Shown: piece by piece, positions 1 through 8,499 of the stretch | Position numbering within the stretch: the first letter of the stretch is position 1 | How the letters are laid out: each line of letters begins with the position of its first letter | Assembly: GCA_025463965.1 (NCBI GenBank) | Contig: JAODBN010000337.1 | Span: 1 to 32,530, forward strand | Direction: 5' to 3' | From: Acidimicrobiaceae bacterium | GTDB taxonomy: Bacteria; Actinomycetota; Acidimicrobiia; Acidimicrobiales; Bog-793 | DNA: 32,530 nucleotides | The notes under the pieces: model-generated | Database searches by the model: none | Told to the model about the DNA's origin: nothing | The model's input: only the letters and a program-made list of their open reading frames with translations | Program-made: the position numbers and the translations under genes

Positions 1-1279
1 GTGTGGCGGTGGCGCTCCAGCCGTTGTCGAAGAAAACTTTGACGGCGTAAGTCCCCGACGTTGGGACATCGACCTGGTTGAAAGCAACGCTGCTGTCCGA
101 GTAGTCGATCCCGCCGACGTAGGCGCCATTCGAGGCGGAGGCGGTGTCCCAGATGTGGGCGTCGGTGACTACTCCGTTCTCGGCCTCATAGGTACCGTTC
201 AGCGAAGGCCCCGCGTCGCCCGACGGCAGGGTGATTGACGTCCCCAGAGCGACAGGGCTGCCGAACACTGGGCTCCCGCTGCTGTCCCACGTGACCTGCT
301 CGGCGGTGATCCGTCTGTCGGTTCCCGAGGTGTCGAAGCTCGAGCTCGTCTTGAGGTGATAGGCGACCCAATCCTGAGTCCCGTCAGGCGAGGTGAACCA
401 GGTCATGGAACCAGGTCCGTAGGCGCCTGCTGCGTCGTTACGGGAAAATACACATGCGGGAGACTTCGTCCACGAACCTGCTTGAGTGAGATCGGCGGTG
501 GTGCTCGCATTGAGCATGCCGACGCAATAGTCCGGCGAAGCGAATGAGCCAGCCGAAAACAGCAGGAAGATGCGGCCACCGTGAACGACGGCCGAACCTC
601 CCTCGTCGATACAGGAGCCGCCGGCGCATTCCCATCCACTGCTTGCAGGCGCGGCAATGAGCGTCCATGAGCTCGAAAGCGTCCAAGGATTGCTCATGGT
701 GGCAATGTAAATCGAGTTATTCGAGCCGCCGCCGATTGAAGTGGAGGTCGCGTAAAGCTGCCCGCCGACACTAAACGGGTTTAGCGCGTAGCCGGAATCG
801 TTCGGGCCTGGAGCGTTGGTGAACGACGCCTTGAAGTGGTAAGGGCCGAGAGGATCGTCGCCGCTGCTCTCCAGCACGAACTGCAGAGAATTGTTCACAT
901 CGCCGTTGTCGCCATTGTCGTAGATATACCAGTGGCCGCTAGCGTGATATAGAAATCCGCCAAAGCCGATGTCACAACATGGCGTGGAGGAGTCAGCGGT
1001 GTAGACGGTTATATTTGGCGCAGAGCCAAGTCCAGCGAGGCTCGTCGCGGCACGCATCGTCACTCGCGAGCTAATGCCCTGGTTGTAGAGCATGTAGTAG
1101 TAGCCGTTGTAATAAGCGACGCTTGGATCGGCCGACGAGCCGGGGATGAGCGGCGCAGTAAAAGTGGTGCCCGTCGCACTGGCCGGAGACGCATTTCCGA
1201 CCATGGCGTAGGCGCTCCCGAACAGCATCAGAACACCAACGATTGGACGAATGAGCCGAGATTGAGCGCGAACTCGCAT
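1..1279 (-). CDS. Secreted GH43 arabinan-type glycosidase with CBM35/6-like module (partial)
   Basis: The frame stays open to the left edge, so the 3' end is missing; 426 residues are visible. A Sec signal peptide (about residues 1-36, cleavage near SPASA) indicates secretion. The GH43 five-bladed propeller starts at DPSVAYYNGYYYMLY, where Asp51 fits the catalytic base. Glu226 in IDEGGSAVVHGG fits the catalytic acid. The stretch VFSRNDAAGAYGPG (about 277-290) followed by SPDG and AEQVTWD is typical of exo-arabinanase/arabinofuranosidase-like GH43 proteins. From about residue 364 (YEAENGVV...ASNGAYVGGID) a CBM35/CBM6-type sugar-binding module begins and is cut. Where relatives have the pKa-modulating Asp, this protein seems to read ALN (Asn167), which may weaken catalysis. 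It is divergent from the DeoR/ABC sugar genes, which could take up its products. The family call is firm; the substrate is inferred from the family. Confidence 0.85.
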   Translation of the reverse strand, partial: MRVRAQSRLIRPIVGVLMLFGSAYAMVGNASPASATGTTFTAPLIPGSSADPSVAYYNGYYYMLYNQGISSRVTMRAATSLAGLGSAPNITVYTADSSTPCCDIGFGGFLYHASGHWYIYDNGDNGDVNNSLQFVLESSGDDPLGPYHFKASFTNAPGPNDSGYALNPFSVGGQLYATSTSIGGGSNNSIYIATMSNPWTLSSSWTLIAAPASSGWECAGGSCIDEGGSAVVHGGRIFLLFSAGSFASPDYCVGMLNASTTADLTQAGSWTKSPACVFSRNDAAGAYGPGSMTWFTSPDGTQDWVAYHLKTSSSFDTSGTDRRITAEQVTWDSSGSPVFGSPVALGTSITLPSGDAGPSLNGTYEAENGVVTDAHIWDTASASNGAYVGGIDYSDSSVAFNQVDVPTSGTYAVKVFFDNGWSATAT

Positions 1280-1336
1280 GCATCCCCCGATGTTTGCTAG
1301 CCCCGGAGGAGCCGGCGCGGCGCCTTCAGGTCATTG

Positions 1337-1359
1337 AAGTACCGCATCCCGCGGTACTT
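1337..1359. promoter_or_regulatory. Perfect 9-bp inverted repeat upstream of the GH43 gene
   Basis: The arms AAGTACCGC and GCGGTACTT are exact reverse complements separated by 5 bases. The element lies about 58 bases upstream of the GH43 start, next to an AT-rich stretch (1361-1379) that is unusual for this GC-rich DNA and could hold a -10 box. An operator for a sugar-responsive repressor is the likeliest role, but this is inference. Confidence 0.4.
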
Positions 1360-2058
1360 TTCATCATATAATACTCTCATACGCTTGCCTAGCCCTCGAA
1401 GCCGGAGGATTCCGGCGAGGACCTTGTCCGCCGGCTCGGCCTGGAGTCCGATAGACCCGCGAAACGGGATGACGCTCCGCCGTATCTGAGATGTGGGCCG
1501 CCCGATCGACGGCGGCGGTGTCGGATGCCTGCGACTGGGCCTCCCCACCGCGTGGCGCATGCGGTCGGCGCAGGCCTTTCCCGAATCGCGGCGAGATGTA
1601 CCGATGCGAACCGATTCGAGCTCCCGCGCGCAAACTTGTCGAGGCACTTCGTGCGGCCCTTACACGACAGGTGTCGGGGCCGCCTCCGGTGTTGGCAATC
1701 GCCAGTCCGTCGCTGTCCGAGCGAATCGAGGGACCAGGCGTTGGACGCTGAACGCATTCGAAGGGCGCACCGCGACCGCACGCTCCAGGCCCGAGCAGGG
1801 GTTTTCGTCACAGCACCTCAGCGAGAATGCGCAGTCCACCCGCCCACACGGGTCGACAGTCGCGAGCCCTGTGCTTCATGCGCTCCGGCTCTTTCCCTTG
1901 GTCTGGATGGCGGCGAGCTGCCGGGCAGACTTTTACAAGTTGCCACGGTGCTGACCCGATGAGGGCCTGGGAACTTGAGCCCTCGATCGGCGTCACCGGA
2001 TTCGGCGCGCTACCCCCTTGTTGCATAACTTCCGGATCGGTACAGTGAGCACGCGGAA

Positions 2059-2098
2059 TGATTCGAATCAGGCCTAATCCGAAGCGATTCGGCAGGCC
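2059..2098. promoter_or_regulatory. 12-bp palindrome and adjoining hairpin upstream of the DeoR gene
   Basis: Positions 2059-2070 read TGATTCGAATCA, a perfect palindrome. Directly next to it, GGCCT (2071-2075) pairs with AGGCC (2094-2098), and inside them CCGAA (2079-2083) pairs with TTCGG (2088-2092), giving a compact stem-loop. The element is about 240 bases upstream of the DeoR start. It may be an operator or a 5'-leader structure; no function is shown. Confidence 0.35.
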
Positions 2099-2334
2099 AG
2101 GCGGTAGTCAAACGGCAGCGGGGGAAAACTTGACGGCGCGATTTGTTGCTGGCGGGCAGGGGCGATACCGACGACTCGTACGGACGCAACCCGACCGGGG
2201 CGCCCACGCCGCGGACGGCTCGCTTCGAGTCTGCCGTCACCTGACATGGCGCGATGGCTCTCCATTTCCGCCCAGTCCCATGAGTGTCGGGACCGTGTCG
2301 GACGAGGAACGTGTTCCGCGCGAGGAGGCCTCGC

Positions 2335-3180
2335 GTGTCCGTTGAGAGCGAGCTAGCTCTAACGGCCCACGAGGCGGACCTCGACCTTCTGCCGCTATCC
2401 GCCGATGAACGGCGTGATCACATCCTCGAGATCGTGAACGCCCGCGGCCGCGTGCGGGTGCGGGACCTCGCGGAGCTCGTGCGCGTGACCGAGCCCACGA
2501 TCCGCAAGGACATTACTGACCTCGCCTCGCAGCGCCTTCTGCGACGCATCCACGGCGGCGCGCTCGCCATCCGGCCGGCATACGAGCCCAGCGTGACCGC
2601 GCGGACACACACGAATGCGCTCGGCAAGTGCGCCATTGCTCGGGCCTGCCTTGCTCAGGTCAGGGATGGGGACGCAATCTTCATCGACAGCGGCTCCACG
2701 ATGATCGCGCTTGCCGATGCGTTCCGACCTGATCCGGCGCTGGCCAACCCGCCTGCCGCTCCTCCGGCGAACGTCAACGTGCTCACTAACGCCGTGGAAG
2801 TCGCCAGGATCTTGGCGCCGATATCGACAGTCCGTCACACCATGCTCGGAGGCCAGTACCGCGCCGCCGGGGAGTGCCTCGTCGGTCCTCTGGCCATCGA
2901 AGCACTCGAGCGCTTCACGTTGAATATCGCGTTCATCGGGGTCACCGGCTTATCCGATGCTGGTTTCACGGTGGCAGACGTCAGCGAGGCGCAACTCAAA
3001 GCGGCCGCCATGGAGAGAGCCCGCCGGGTGATTGTCCCTATGGACCACACCAAGGTCGGGTCTACCGGCTTCATACGGGTTTGCGAGACGGACCGCATCG
3101 ACACGGTCATCACCGATGAGCCCAACGAATACCTCGAGCAGATGTGCGCCGAGCACGACGTCGAGCTTGTGCTCGCATGA
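2335..3180 (+). CDS. DeoR-family transcriptional regulator
   Basis: A cytoplasmic repressor-type protein of 281 residues, close to the usual DeoR length. The N-terminal winged helix-turn-helix (about residues 25-75) shows the family pattern ERRDHILEIV, then TEPTIRKDITDL and RIHGGA. The C-terminal sugar-phosphate sensor domain shows DAIFIDSGSTMIALA, LTNAVEVARIL, LGGQYR and a late DHTKVG. I chose GTG 2335 because AGGAGG at 2323-2328 lies 6 bases before it; an in-frame GTG at 2284 would add 17 residues but has no ribosome site. DeoR proteins usually sense a phosphorylated sugar intermediate and repress the neighbouring catabolic operon. It probably controls the ABC importer and the downstream cluster on the same strand. 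Confidence 0.9.
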   Translation: MSVESELALTAHEADLDLLPLSADERRDHILEIVNARGRVRVRDLAELVRVTEPTIRKDITDLASQRLLRRIHGGALAIRPAYEPSVTARTHTNALGKCAIARACLAQVRDGDAIFIDSGSTMIALADAFRPDPALANPPAAPPANVNVLTNAVEVARILAPISTVRHTMLGGQYRAAGECLVGPLAIEALERFTLNIAFIGVTGLSDAGFTVADVSEAQLKAAAMERARRVIVPMDHTKVGSTGFIRVCETDRIDTVITDEPNEYLEQMCAEHDVELVLA

Positions 3181-3194
3181 ACGGCCGCTCTGCT

Positions 3195-3239
3195 CCGGCG
3201 CCCGGTACAGGGTTCTCGGCGGCGGCGAGGGGGCGCCGG
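3195..3239 (+). terminator. Stem-loop after the DeoR gene, possible terminator or attenuator
   Basis: CCGGCGCCC (3195-3203) and GGGCGCCGG (3231-3239) are exact 9-bp arms around a 27-base loop, starting 15 bases after the DeoR stop codon. No T-tract follows, only a run of nine C at 3247-3255, so this is not a classical intrinsic terminator. It separates the regulator from the binding-protein gene. Confidence 0.4.
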
Positions 3240-3375
3240 GCTCGCTCCCCCCCCCGAACCGGTGGCCCCCACACGACGCCTCATCGGTGCTCTCGACCGC
3301 TCGCTTAGCCAACCAGCTAGCCGTCCAACGACTCAACCAGTTCCAAGCGAAAACAACGACCCTAGGGGGGAAGGT

Positions 3376-4740
3376 ATGAATCGCAATTGCCGGAGAGCCG
3401 TGCCTATCGCGGGCGCGGCTCTTATCTCAACACTTCTGGCCGTTCCAGGGGTGGCCTCAGCGACCTCGTCGCATGCGTCGAGCCAGTCGATAACCATCTG
3501 GACCACGACCGGAGTCAACTACGACTGGCAGAAGACTCTTCTTCCCGCGTTTGAGAAGACGACCGGTATCCACGTGAACTACGACATAATTCCGGAGAGC
3601 TCGCTGTCAGACAAGCTCCAGACGGCAGAGCTCGCTCACAGCACCGCATACTCGATCATCGAGGAGACCCAGGGCCAAACTGCGACTTACAAGGCCAATG
3701 ACGGCGCGATTGCACTGAAGAAGTTCCTCAACAACAGCTCGCTGACACCAGCCTCGTACAATTTCAACGGCATCTCTTCGGGTTCCTACTCAGGCTGCGA
3801 GCTGAAGGGGGTCGTGTACTGCCTGCCGACCTCCTTTGACGCCGGACCCGAGCTGTTCTGGAACAAGGCGCTGTTCAAGGCCGCTGGTCTCACCTCGGCT
3901 CCCGCGAACTGGAATCAGATCGTCGCCGATGCGAAGAAGTTGACCAGTTCCTCGAGCGGGGTCTCCGGCATCTGCATGCGTGGCAGCGAGTCCCAGGCGA
4001 ACAACTACCCGTTCTTTCTGATGTTCCCGTATTTCGCTCCCTACGCCAAGAACTACCAGGGCGAGATCCTCAACCACAGCTGGCAGCCCTTGTTCAATAG
4101 CGCGGGGGCCGCAACCTGGGCGAAGGATTATTCGGCACTGATGCAGGACTACGCCCCCAAGGGTGTGTCCTCGTACGGCTATACCGACTGTGAGCACGCC
4201 TTCGAGACCGGCCAGGTTGCGATGTGGTGGGACGACTCGGCATTCGAGACCGACCTCGCCAACCCCAAGGTGTCGAAGGTGGCCAAGCAGACCGGCTTCG
4301 CCGAGATTCCCTGCCCGAGCTTCAACCAGACGTGCCTCCTGTCGGTTCCATGGGGTATGTACGTCAACCCCAACCTGACGAACGCTCAGCAGGATGCTGC
4401 GTGGAAGTACATGGAGTACGTAACGGCGCCCGCCAACCAGATCACCGCCATGGTGAAGACGGCCAACCCCGGCATTGCGAGCCGAACGGCTTCCATCACC
4501 TACGCGCTTAGCCACAATTCGATCTTCAAGGCGCCAACCGACTACCTCCAAGCGGTGAAGTACAGCCTGAGCCACATCGAAGGGAATGCGATTCCGTCGT
4601 CGCCCGCATTCAGCCCGATGGTGAACGACATCAACGTGATGCTGTCGGACCTGACGACCGGACAAGAGTCGCCGGAATCGGCGCTCAGCACCATTCAGGG
4701 CCAGATCACTGCTATCTCCGCTCAGTACCACCTGAAGTAG
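3376..4740 (+). CDS. Carbohydrate ABC transporter substrate-binding protein (family 1)
   Basis: An extracellular binding protein of 454 residues that captures a sugar or sugar-like solute for the permeases encoded next. ATG 3376 is preceded by a purine-rich site (GGGGGGAAGG, 3365-3374); starting at 3262 would put 38 non-signal residues before the signal peptide. Residues 1 to about 30 form a Sec signal peptide (two-Arg N-region, AALISTLLAVPG, cleavage near VASA). Family 1 features follow: ITIWTTTG, PAFEKTTGIHVNYD, then LPTSFDAGPELFWNKALFKAAGL and, later, a GQVAMWWDDSAF-type segment. There is no lipobox cysteine, which is unusual for a Gram-positive binding protein. The gene ends with TAG, so TAG works as a stop here. 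The sugar cannot be told from the sequence. Confidence 0.9.
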   Translation: MNRNCRRAVPIAGAALISTLLAVPGVASATSSHASSQSITIWTTTGVNYDWQKTLLPAFEKTTGIHVNYDIIPESSLSDKLQTAELAHSTAYSIIEETQGQTATYKANDGAIALKKFLNNSSLTPASYNFNGISSGSYSGCELKGVVYCLPTSFDAGPELFWNKALFKAAGLTSAPANWNQIVADAKKLTSSSSGVSGICMRGSESQANNYPFFLMFPYFAPYAKNYQGEILNHSWQPLFNSAGAATWAKDYSALMQDYAPKGVSSYGYTDCEHAFETGQVAMWWDDSAFETDLANPKVSKVAKQTGFAEIPCPSFNQTCLLSVPWGMYVNPNLTNAQQDAAWKYMEYVTAPANQITAMVKTANPGIASRTASITYALSHNSIFKAPTDYLQAVKYSLSHIEGNAIPSSPAFSPMVNDINVMLSDLTTGQESPESALSTIQGQITAISAQYHLK

Positions 4741-4777
4741 GCGAGCAGCCCTGGCTTACCAGGTTGCGGGTCCCGAA

Positions 4778-4817
4778 GCCGACACCCGCCCGGAGACTGC
4801 TCCAGGCGGGTGTCGGC
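4778..4817 (+). repeat. Perfect 13-bp inverted repeat between binding-protein and permease genes
   Basis: GCCGACACCCGCC (4778-4790) and GGCGGGTGTCGGC (4805-4817) are exact reverse complements around a 14-base loop, a very stable RNA hairpin. No T-tract follows. In ABC operons such hairpins after the binding-protein gene often protect the upstream mRNA or cause partial termination, so that binding protein is made in excess over permease. This role is inference from position. Confidence 0.6.
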
Positions 4818-4911
4818 CCGGCCGCACCCGTGCCGCCCGCGACGACGGACATGGTCGATCGTTCGGCGCTCCAGATGCAGTGGTTCACCGTTCCCAGCTG
4901 ATTGGATCGCG

Positions 4912-5889
4912 GTGCAGGTTTCCGAAAGCGACTTAACTCAGCCGACAAGGAGGACGTCACCCCCAGCCAGGACGCGTCCGTCGGCGGGCTTCTGGGCCAG
5001 CGGCCTAGGAGAACTCCGGCGCTGGGGAGACCGTCGGTTCCTCGTGCTCGCCGCTTTTCCCGCCTTCGCGGTCGTGGCGGCAGTCGCGGTGATCCCGATC
5101 CTCCTCGGCATCTGGCTGAGCTTCACGAACTACCAGCCGCTATCGCCGTCGCTTCGATGGGCCGGACTGACCAACTACGACGGCATCGTGAGGGGCCCGA
5201 ACGCTCTCTTCGCCCACACCGCCATTCTCAACACGCTGATCTTTGTAGGCGGCGCGATCGCCGTCGAGACAATCCTGGGAGTGGCAATCGCCGTGATCCT
5301 GGCGCGCAAGTTCCGGGGCGTCCTCTTCTTTCGGGCAATCTTTGTCATCCCCCTCATGGTGAACGGCGTCGCCTCCACCGTCACCTGGCGCTCACTGTTC
5401 AGCACATCGAACGGCTGGATCAACTACTTCCTCGGAGCCGTCGGGCTCGGGCAGCCGAACTGGCTGGGTAACGGGCACCTCGCAATGCCGACCATCATCT
5501 TCATCGACGCTTGGGCGGGCGTGCCGATCGTGGCCATCATCGTGATGGCCGGGATCCTGATGCTGCCGCCCGACCCGATGGAAGCGGCTCGGATTGACGG
5601 GGCGTCCGCAATCGGTGTGTTCCGGCACATCGTGCTCCCCGCCATCCAGCCGGTGCTCGCCTTTGCCGTGATGTTCCGCTTGATCGACCTGTTCCGTCAG
5701 TTTGCTGAGTTTCAGCTCATCACCGGCGGCGGCCCCGGCCTAACGACGACGGTGCTCAACTTCTACGTCTATCAGGAGACCTTCGTAAATGGCGATATCG
5801 GCTTCGGTGCCGCTCTTGCCGTTTTGCTCGTGGTGATGATGGTCATCCCCCTCGCGATCCTCTACCGCTTCACTCGAAGGGGTGTCTGA
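4912..5889 (+). CDS. Sugar ABC transporter permease (MalF/UgpA type)
   Basis: An inner-membrane permease subunit of about 325 residues. After a Pro/Arg/Ser-rich N-terminal tail, the first membrane segment is near residues 43-66, followed by five more. The EAA loop that docks the ATPase is visible at about 224-243 (EAARIDGASAIGVFRHIVLP), with the conserved G and the LP ending. GTG 4912 is the chosen start although its ribosome site is weak; an upstream in-frame ATG at 4810 lies inside the right arm of the hairpin at 4778-4817 and would add 34 non-conserved residues. It pairs with the following MalG-type permease. No ATPase gene lies in this operon, so a shared MsmK/MsiK-like ATPase elsewhere is expected. 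Confidence 0.88.
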   Translation: MQVSESDLTQPTRRTSPPARTRPSAGFWASGLGELRRWGDRRFLVLAAFPAFAVVAAVAVIPILLGIWLSFTNYQPLSPSLRWAGLTNYDGIVRGPNALFAHTAILNTLIFVGGAIAVETILGVAIAVILARKFRGVLFFRAIFVIPLMVNGVASTVTWRSLFSTSNGWINYFLGAVGLGQPNWLGNGHLAMPTIIFIDAWAGVPIVAIIVMAGILMLPPDPMEAARIDGASAIGVFRHIVLPAIQPVLAFAVMFRLIDLFRQFAEFQLITGGGPGLTTTVLNFYVYQETFVNGDIGFGAALAVLLVVMMVIPLAILYRFTRRGV

Positions 5890-5890
5890 C

Positions 5891-6772
5891 GTGGCCCACG
5901 CTGCACCGATCGTGATACCTGTCCGACGTCAGCGGCTCAACAGGGCGGCTCGCACGAAGATCATCAACACGTGCTGCATCGTCGTGCTCGTCGTCGGCGC
6001 TGCGATCATTCTGCTCCCCCTGTTCTGGCTCATCGAGACCGCGCTCAAGCCTCCGCTCGAGGCTTACGTGATGCCGCCGAAATTCATTTTCTCGCCCACG
6101 ACCGTCAACTTCAGCACCCTTCTTCAGCAGCAGAGCGACCAATTCGGCCAGGACCTCGTCCACTCGCTCGTTGTGCTCGCGGTAAGCGTGGCGCTGGCCC
6201 TCGTGCTCGGGACTCCAGCGGGCTATGCGCTGTCCCGATCGCGCTTTCGCGGAAGCCGCACGATCTCGGTCGGGCTCATCGCGATCTACATCGCGCCGGC
6301 GCTCGTGTACATCGTCCCGCTGTACGTCATTTACGAGAAGCTTGGATTGACTGGCTCTTATCTTTCCCTGATCCTCTACTACGAGACCTTTGAGATGCCG
6401 TTCGTCACCTTCATGATGCGCGGCTTCTTTAGCGATATACCGAAGGAGCTCGACGATGCAGCTCGCGTGGACGGGTGCAGCCGTTGGCTGGCTTTCCGGA
6501 GAATCTTGCTGCCGCTTGTGCTTCCTGGGCTATCTACCGTGACCGTCCTCATCGCCATTGGGTCGTGGGGCGAGTACTTCGGGGCGCTCATCTTCTCGGG
6601 ACCATCGACCCAGACGGCTCCGGTCGATCTCGCCGAGTACATCGGGCTCAACGCATCGAACTGGGGAGCCCTGGCGGCAGGCTCTGTGCTGTTGATTGTG
6701 CCGGTCCTAATCCTCGTCGTCTTTTTCCAGCGCGGCTATCTGCGCCGGCTCACGTCCGTGTCGGCGGCGTGA
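5891..6772 (+). CDS. Sugar ABC transporter permease (MalG/UgpE type)
   Basis: The second membrane subunit of the sugar importer, about 293 residues with six predicted membrane helices. The first is at about residues 25-48; the EAA loop is at about 186-209 (ELDDAARVDGCSRWLAF then RRILLPL), and a MalG-like C-terminus ends in VVFFQRGYLRR. GTG 5891 sits one base after the stop of the previous permease with GAAGGGG (5876-5882) eight bases upstream. A GTG at 5882 in the same frame would overlap that ribosome site and is less likely. Translational coupling with the MalF-type gene is evident. Confidence 0.88.
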   Translation: MAHAAPIVIPVRRQRLNRAARTKIINTCCIVVLVVGAAIILLPLFWLIETALKPPLEAYVMPPKFIFSPTTVNFSTLLQQQSDQFGQDLVHSLVVLAVSVALALVLGTPAGYALSRSRFRGSRTISVGLIAIYIAPALVYIVPLYVIYEKLGLTGSYLSLILYYETFEMPFVTFMMRGFFSDIPKELDDAARVDGCSRWLAFRRILLPLVLPGLSTVTVLIAIGSWGEYFGALIFSGPSTQTAPVDLAEYIGLNASNWGALAAGSVLLIVPVLILVVFFQRGYLRRLTSVSAA

Positions 6773-6890
6773 TGGCCAGCCACCACCCACGTAGACGATC
6801 CTCCACCAGTGAGCGCGCCAGTCTTGGGCAGCGAGCAGACCGGCGCACGACCTCAGTGGGCCTGCCCTGGCGTCCCCGGGGAGCCTCGCT

Positions 6891-8498
6891 ATGACTACCT
6901 ATCCCGGCGAACTCTCCATTGCCGATGTCATGTCCTTGAGGAGAGAGGACCGCTCATCGCACACGTTCCTTCGGATCGTCAGCAAGGGCGAAGCTCGCGC
7001 TTCGCTGAGCTACGCCGAGGCCGACGTGGCCACGTTGTCCGTCGCCCACGCCCTCCTAGCTCTCGGCCTGTCGGCAGGCGACCGCGTCATGATCGCCACG
7101 CCGAACTGCCTCGAGCAGATCCTTGCCATGTTCGGAACGGCTCGGACCACGCTCGTCAATGTTCCGATCAACGCCGCGAGCGCTCCTGCCGAGATCTCCT
7201 ACCTCGTCGGACTCACCGAGCCTGCGTGTGTCGTGGTTGGTCCCGAGCAGGCCGACGCCTTCGACCGAGCGGAGTTACCCGCTGGTGCGGTGCGGGTTGC
7301 GGTGGTGCTCGGGCCGAATACTGGAGCACATCGCTGGGCGGCGCGGTCGGTGAGCTGGGAAGAGCTCATCGCCAGCGGCAAGCCGACGGCCCTACCCCCA
7401 CCCGCTGCGCGCGACACCTTTCAGCTTTTGCCTACTTCTGGCACCACGAGCCGTCCAAAGGCAGTGATCCACAGCCACACGACTCGGCTCCGCAGCGCGT
7501 TCCGCGCCGTGCTCCACACCCGCATCCGAGACGACGACGTACTCCTCAATACCTTCCCGGCCTTCCACATCAATTGCCTCGACTCAGCCATCTTGCCTGC
7601 GCTCGTCACCGGGGCGACAGCGGTGATCTTCGAGACCTTCAGCGCTTCGTCTTTCTGGCGGGTCGTTCGGGCGGAGCAGGCGACGGTGGTCTCGGTGATC
7701 CCAACTCTCATCCGGGCCGTGGCCGCCCAGCCGGTGAACCCGGAAGAGCGGCAGCATTGCGTGCGACTCATCTCTGGTTCCCTTCGACCCTCGGCGGCCG
7801 AGTTGCAAGCCTTCCTGGAGCGCTTCGCCCTGAGCCGCTATGAGAGCGGCTAGGGCCTCACCGAGGCGGGGAACGCTGTGACGGGCACGAACGCCGAGAT
7901 CGGGGTGCGCCACCCTTCGATGGGCGTGCCGCTCTTTGACAGAACCGTTGAGCTCTTCGACGAGCAGGACCAGCCCGTCCCCGAAGGCGCGACCGGCGAG
8001 CTCGTGATCCGATGCGACCCGCCGGGCGCAGTCATGGACGGCTATTGGAACAACCCGGAAGCGACCCGTGCCGCTCTGCGGGACGGGTGGCTGCGCACCG
8101 GTGATCTCGCCCGAAGGGACCGGGCCGGCGCTTACTACTTCGTCGGACGTAGCAAGGACGTGATCAAACGCTCCGGAGAGAACGTTGGGGCCGAAGAGGT
8201 CGAGGCCGTGCTGTCCGACCACCCTGCCGTGAAGGAGGTCGCCGTCATCGGCGTCCCAGATGAATACCGCGACGAGGCGGTGATGGCGTTCGTCGTCATC
8301 GTCGAGGAAGGTGACGCATTGACTCTCCAGCAGCTACGAGCTTTCTGCACCGGACGCTTGGCTGACTTCAAAGTCCCGACTGCGCTGAGGGTGGTGGACG
8401 AACTGCCCCGGGGTCTGTTGGGCAAGACCGACAAGCGTGCGCTCCGTTCTCTGGCCGCCGCCGATCACCCGCTCGCTCGCGGAACGGGGGATAACTGA
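6891..8498 (+). pseudogene. Acyl-CoA ligase (CaiC-like) interrupted by an in-frame TAG
   Basis: An ANL-superfamily acid:CoA ligase that would activate a carboxylic acid through an acyl-AMP. ATG 6891 follows a GGGGAG ribosome site. The P-loop motif LLPTSGTTSRPK lies at residues 179-190. The frame then meets TAG at 7851-7853 (codon 321). The reading frame continues unchanged: ESG-stop-GLTEAGNAV stands exactly where relatives read YG(L/M)TE, so the stop replaces the conserved tyrosine of the A5 motif. Later motifs are intact: DGYWNNPEAT, DGWLRTGDLA, GRSKDVIKRSGENV and a terminal lysine region GKTDK. Full length would be 535 codons, normal for the family. A single base change (TAC or TAT to TAG) or a sequence error explains it. 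A GTG at 7878 with GGCGGGG upstream might restart translation, but the two pieces would both lack the YGLTE motif. Confidence 0.88.
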
Positions 8499-8499
8499 C

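Larger units (their letters stand above)
1280..2334. other. Intergenic region of about 1 kb with no convincing gene
   Basis: Open frames exist on both strands here, but their products are Arg/Pro/Ser-rich, match no family I know, and overlap one another. I see no transposase remnant or RNA gene. The stretch holds the divergent control regions of the GH43 gene and the DeoR gene, including an inverted repeat at 1337-1359 and a palindrome plus hairpin at 2059-2098. Confidence 0.5.

Noticed and set aside
1367..1372. Perfect TATAAT on the plus strand
   Set aside because: No acceptable -35 box lies 16-18 bases upstream and no plus-strand gene follows for nearly 1 kb.
3247..3255. Run of nine C
   Set aside because: It is non-coding, so phase variation has no frame to switch; likely just base composition.
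7851..7853. TAG as a recoded sense codon (pyrrolysine or suppressed amber)
   Set aside because: The site is an ordinary conserved tyrosine, no Pyl genes are visible and TAG ends other genes in the window, so mutation or error is simpler.
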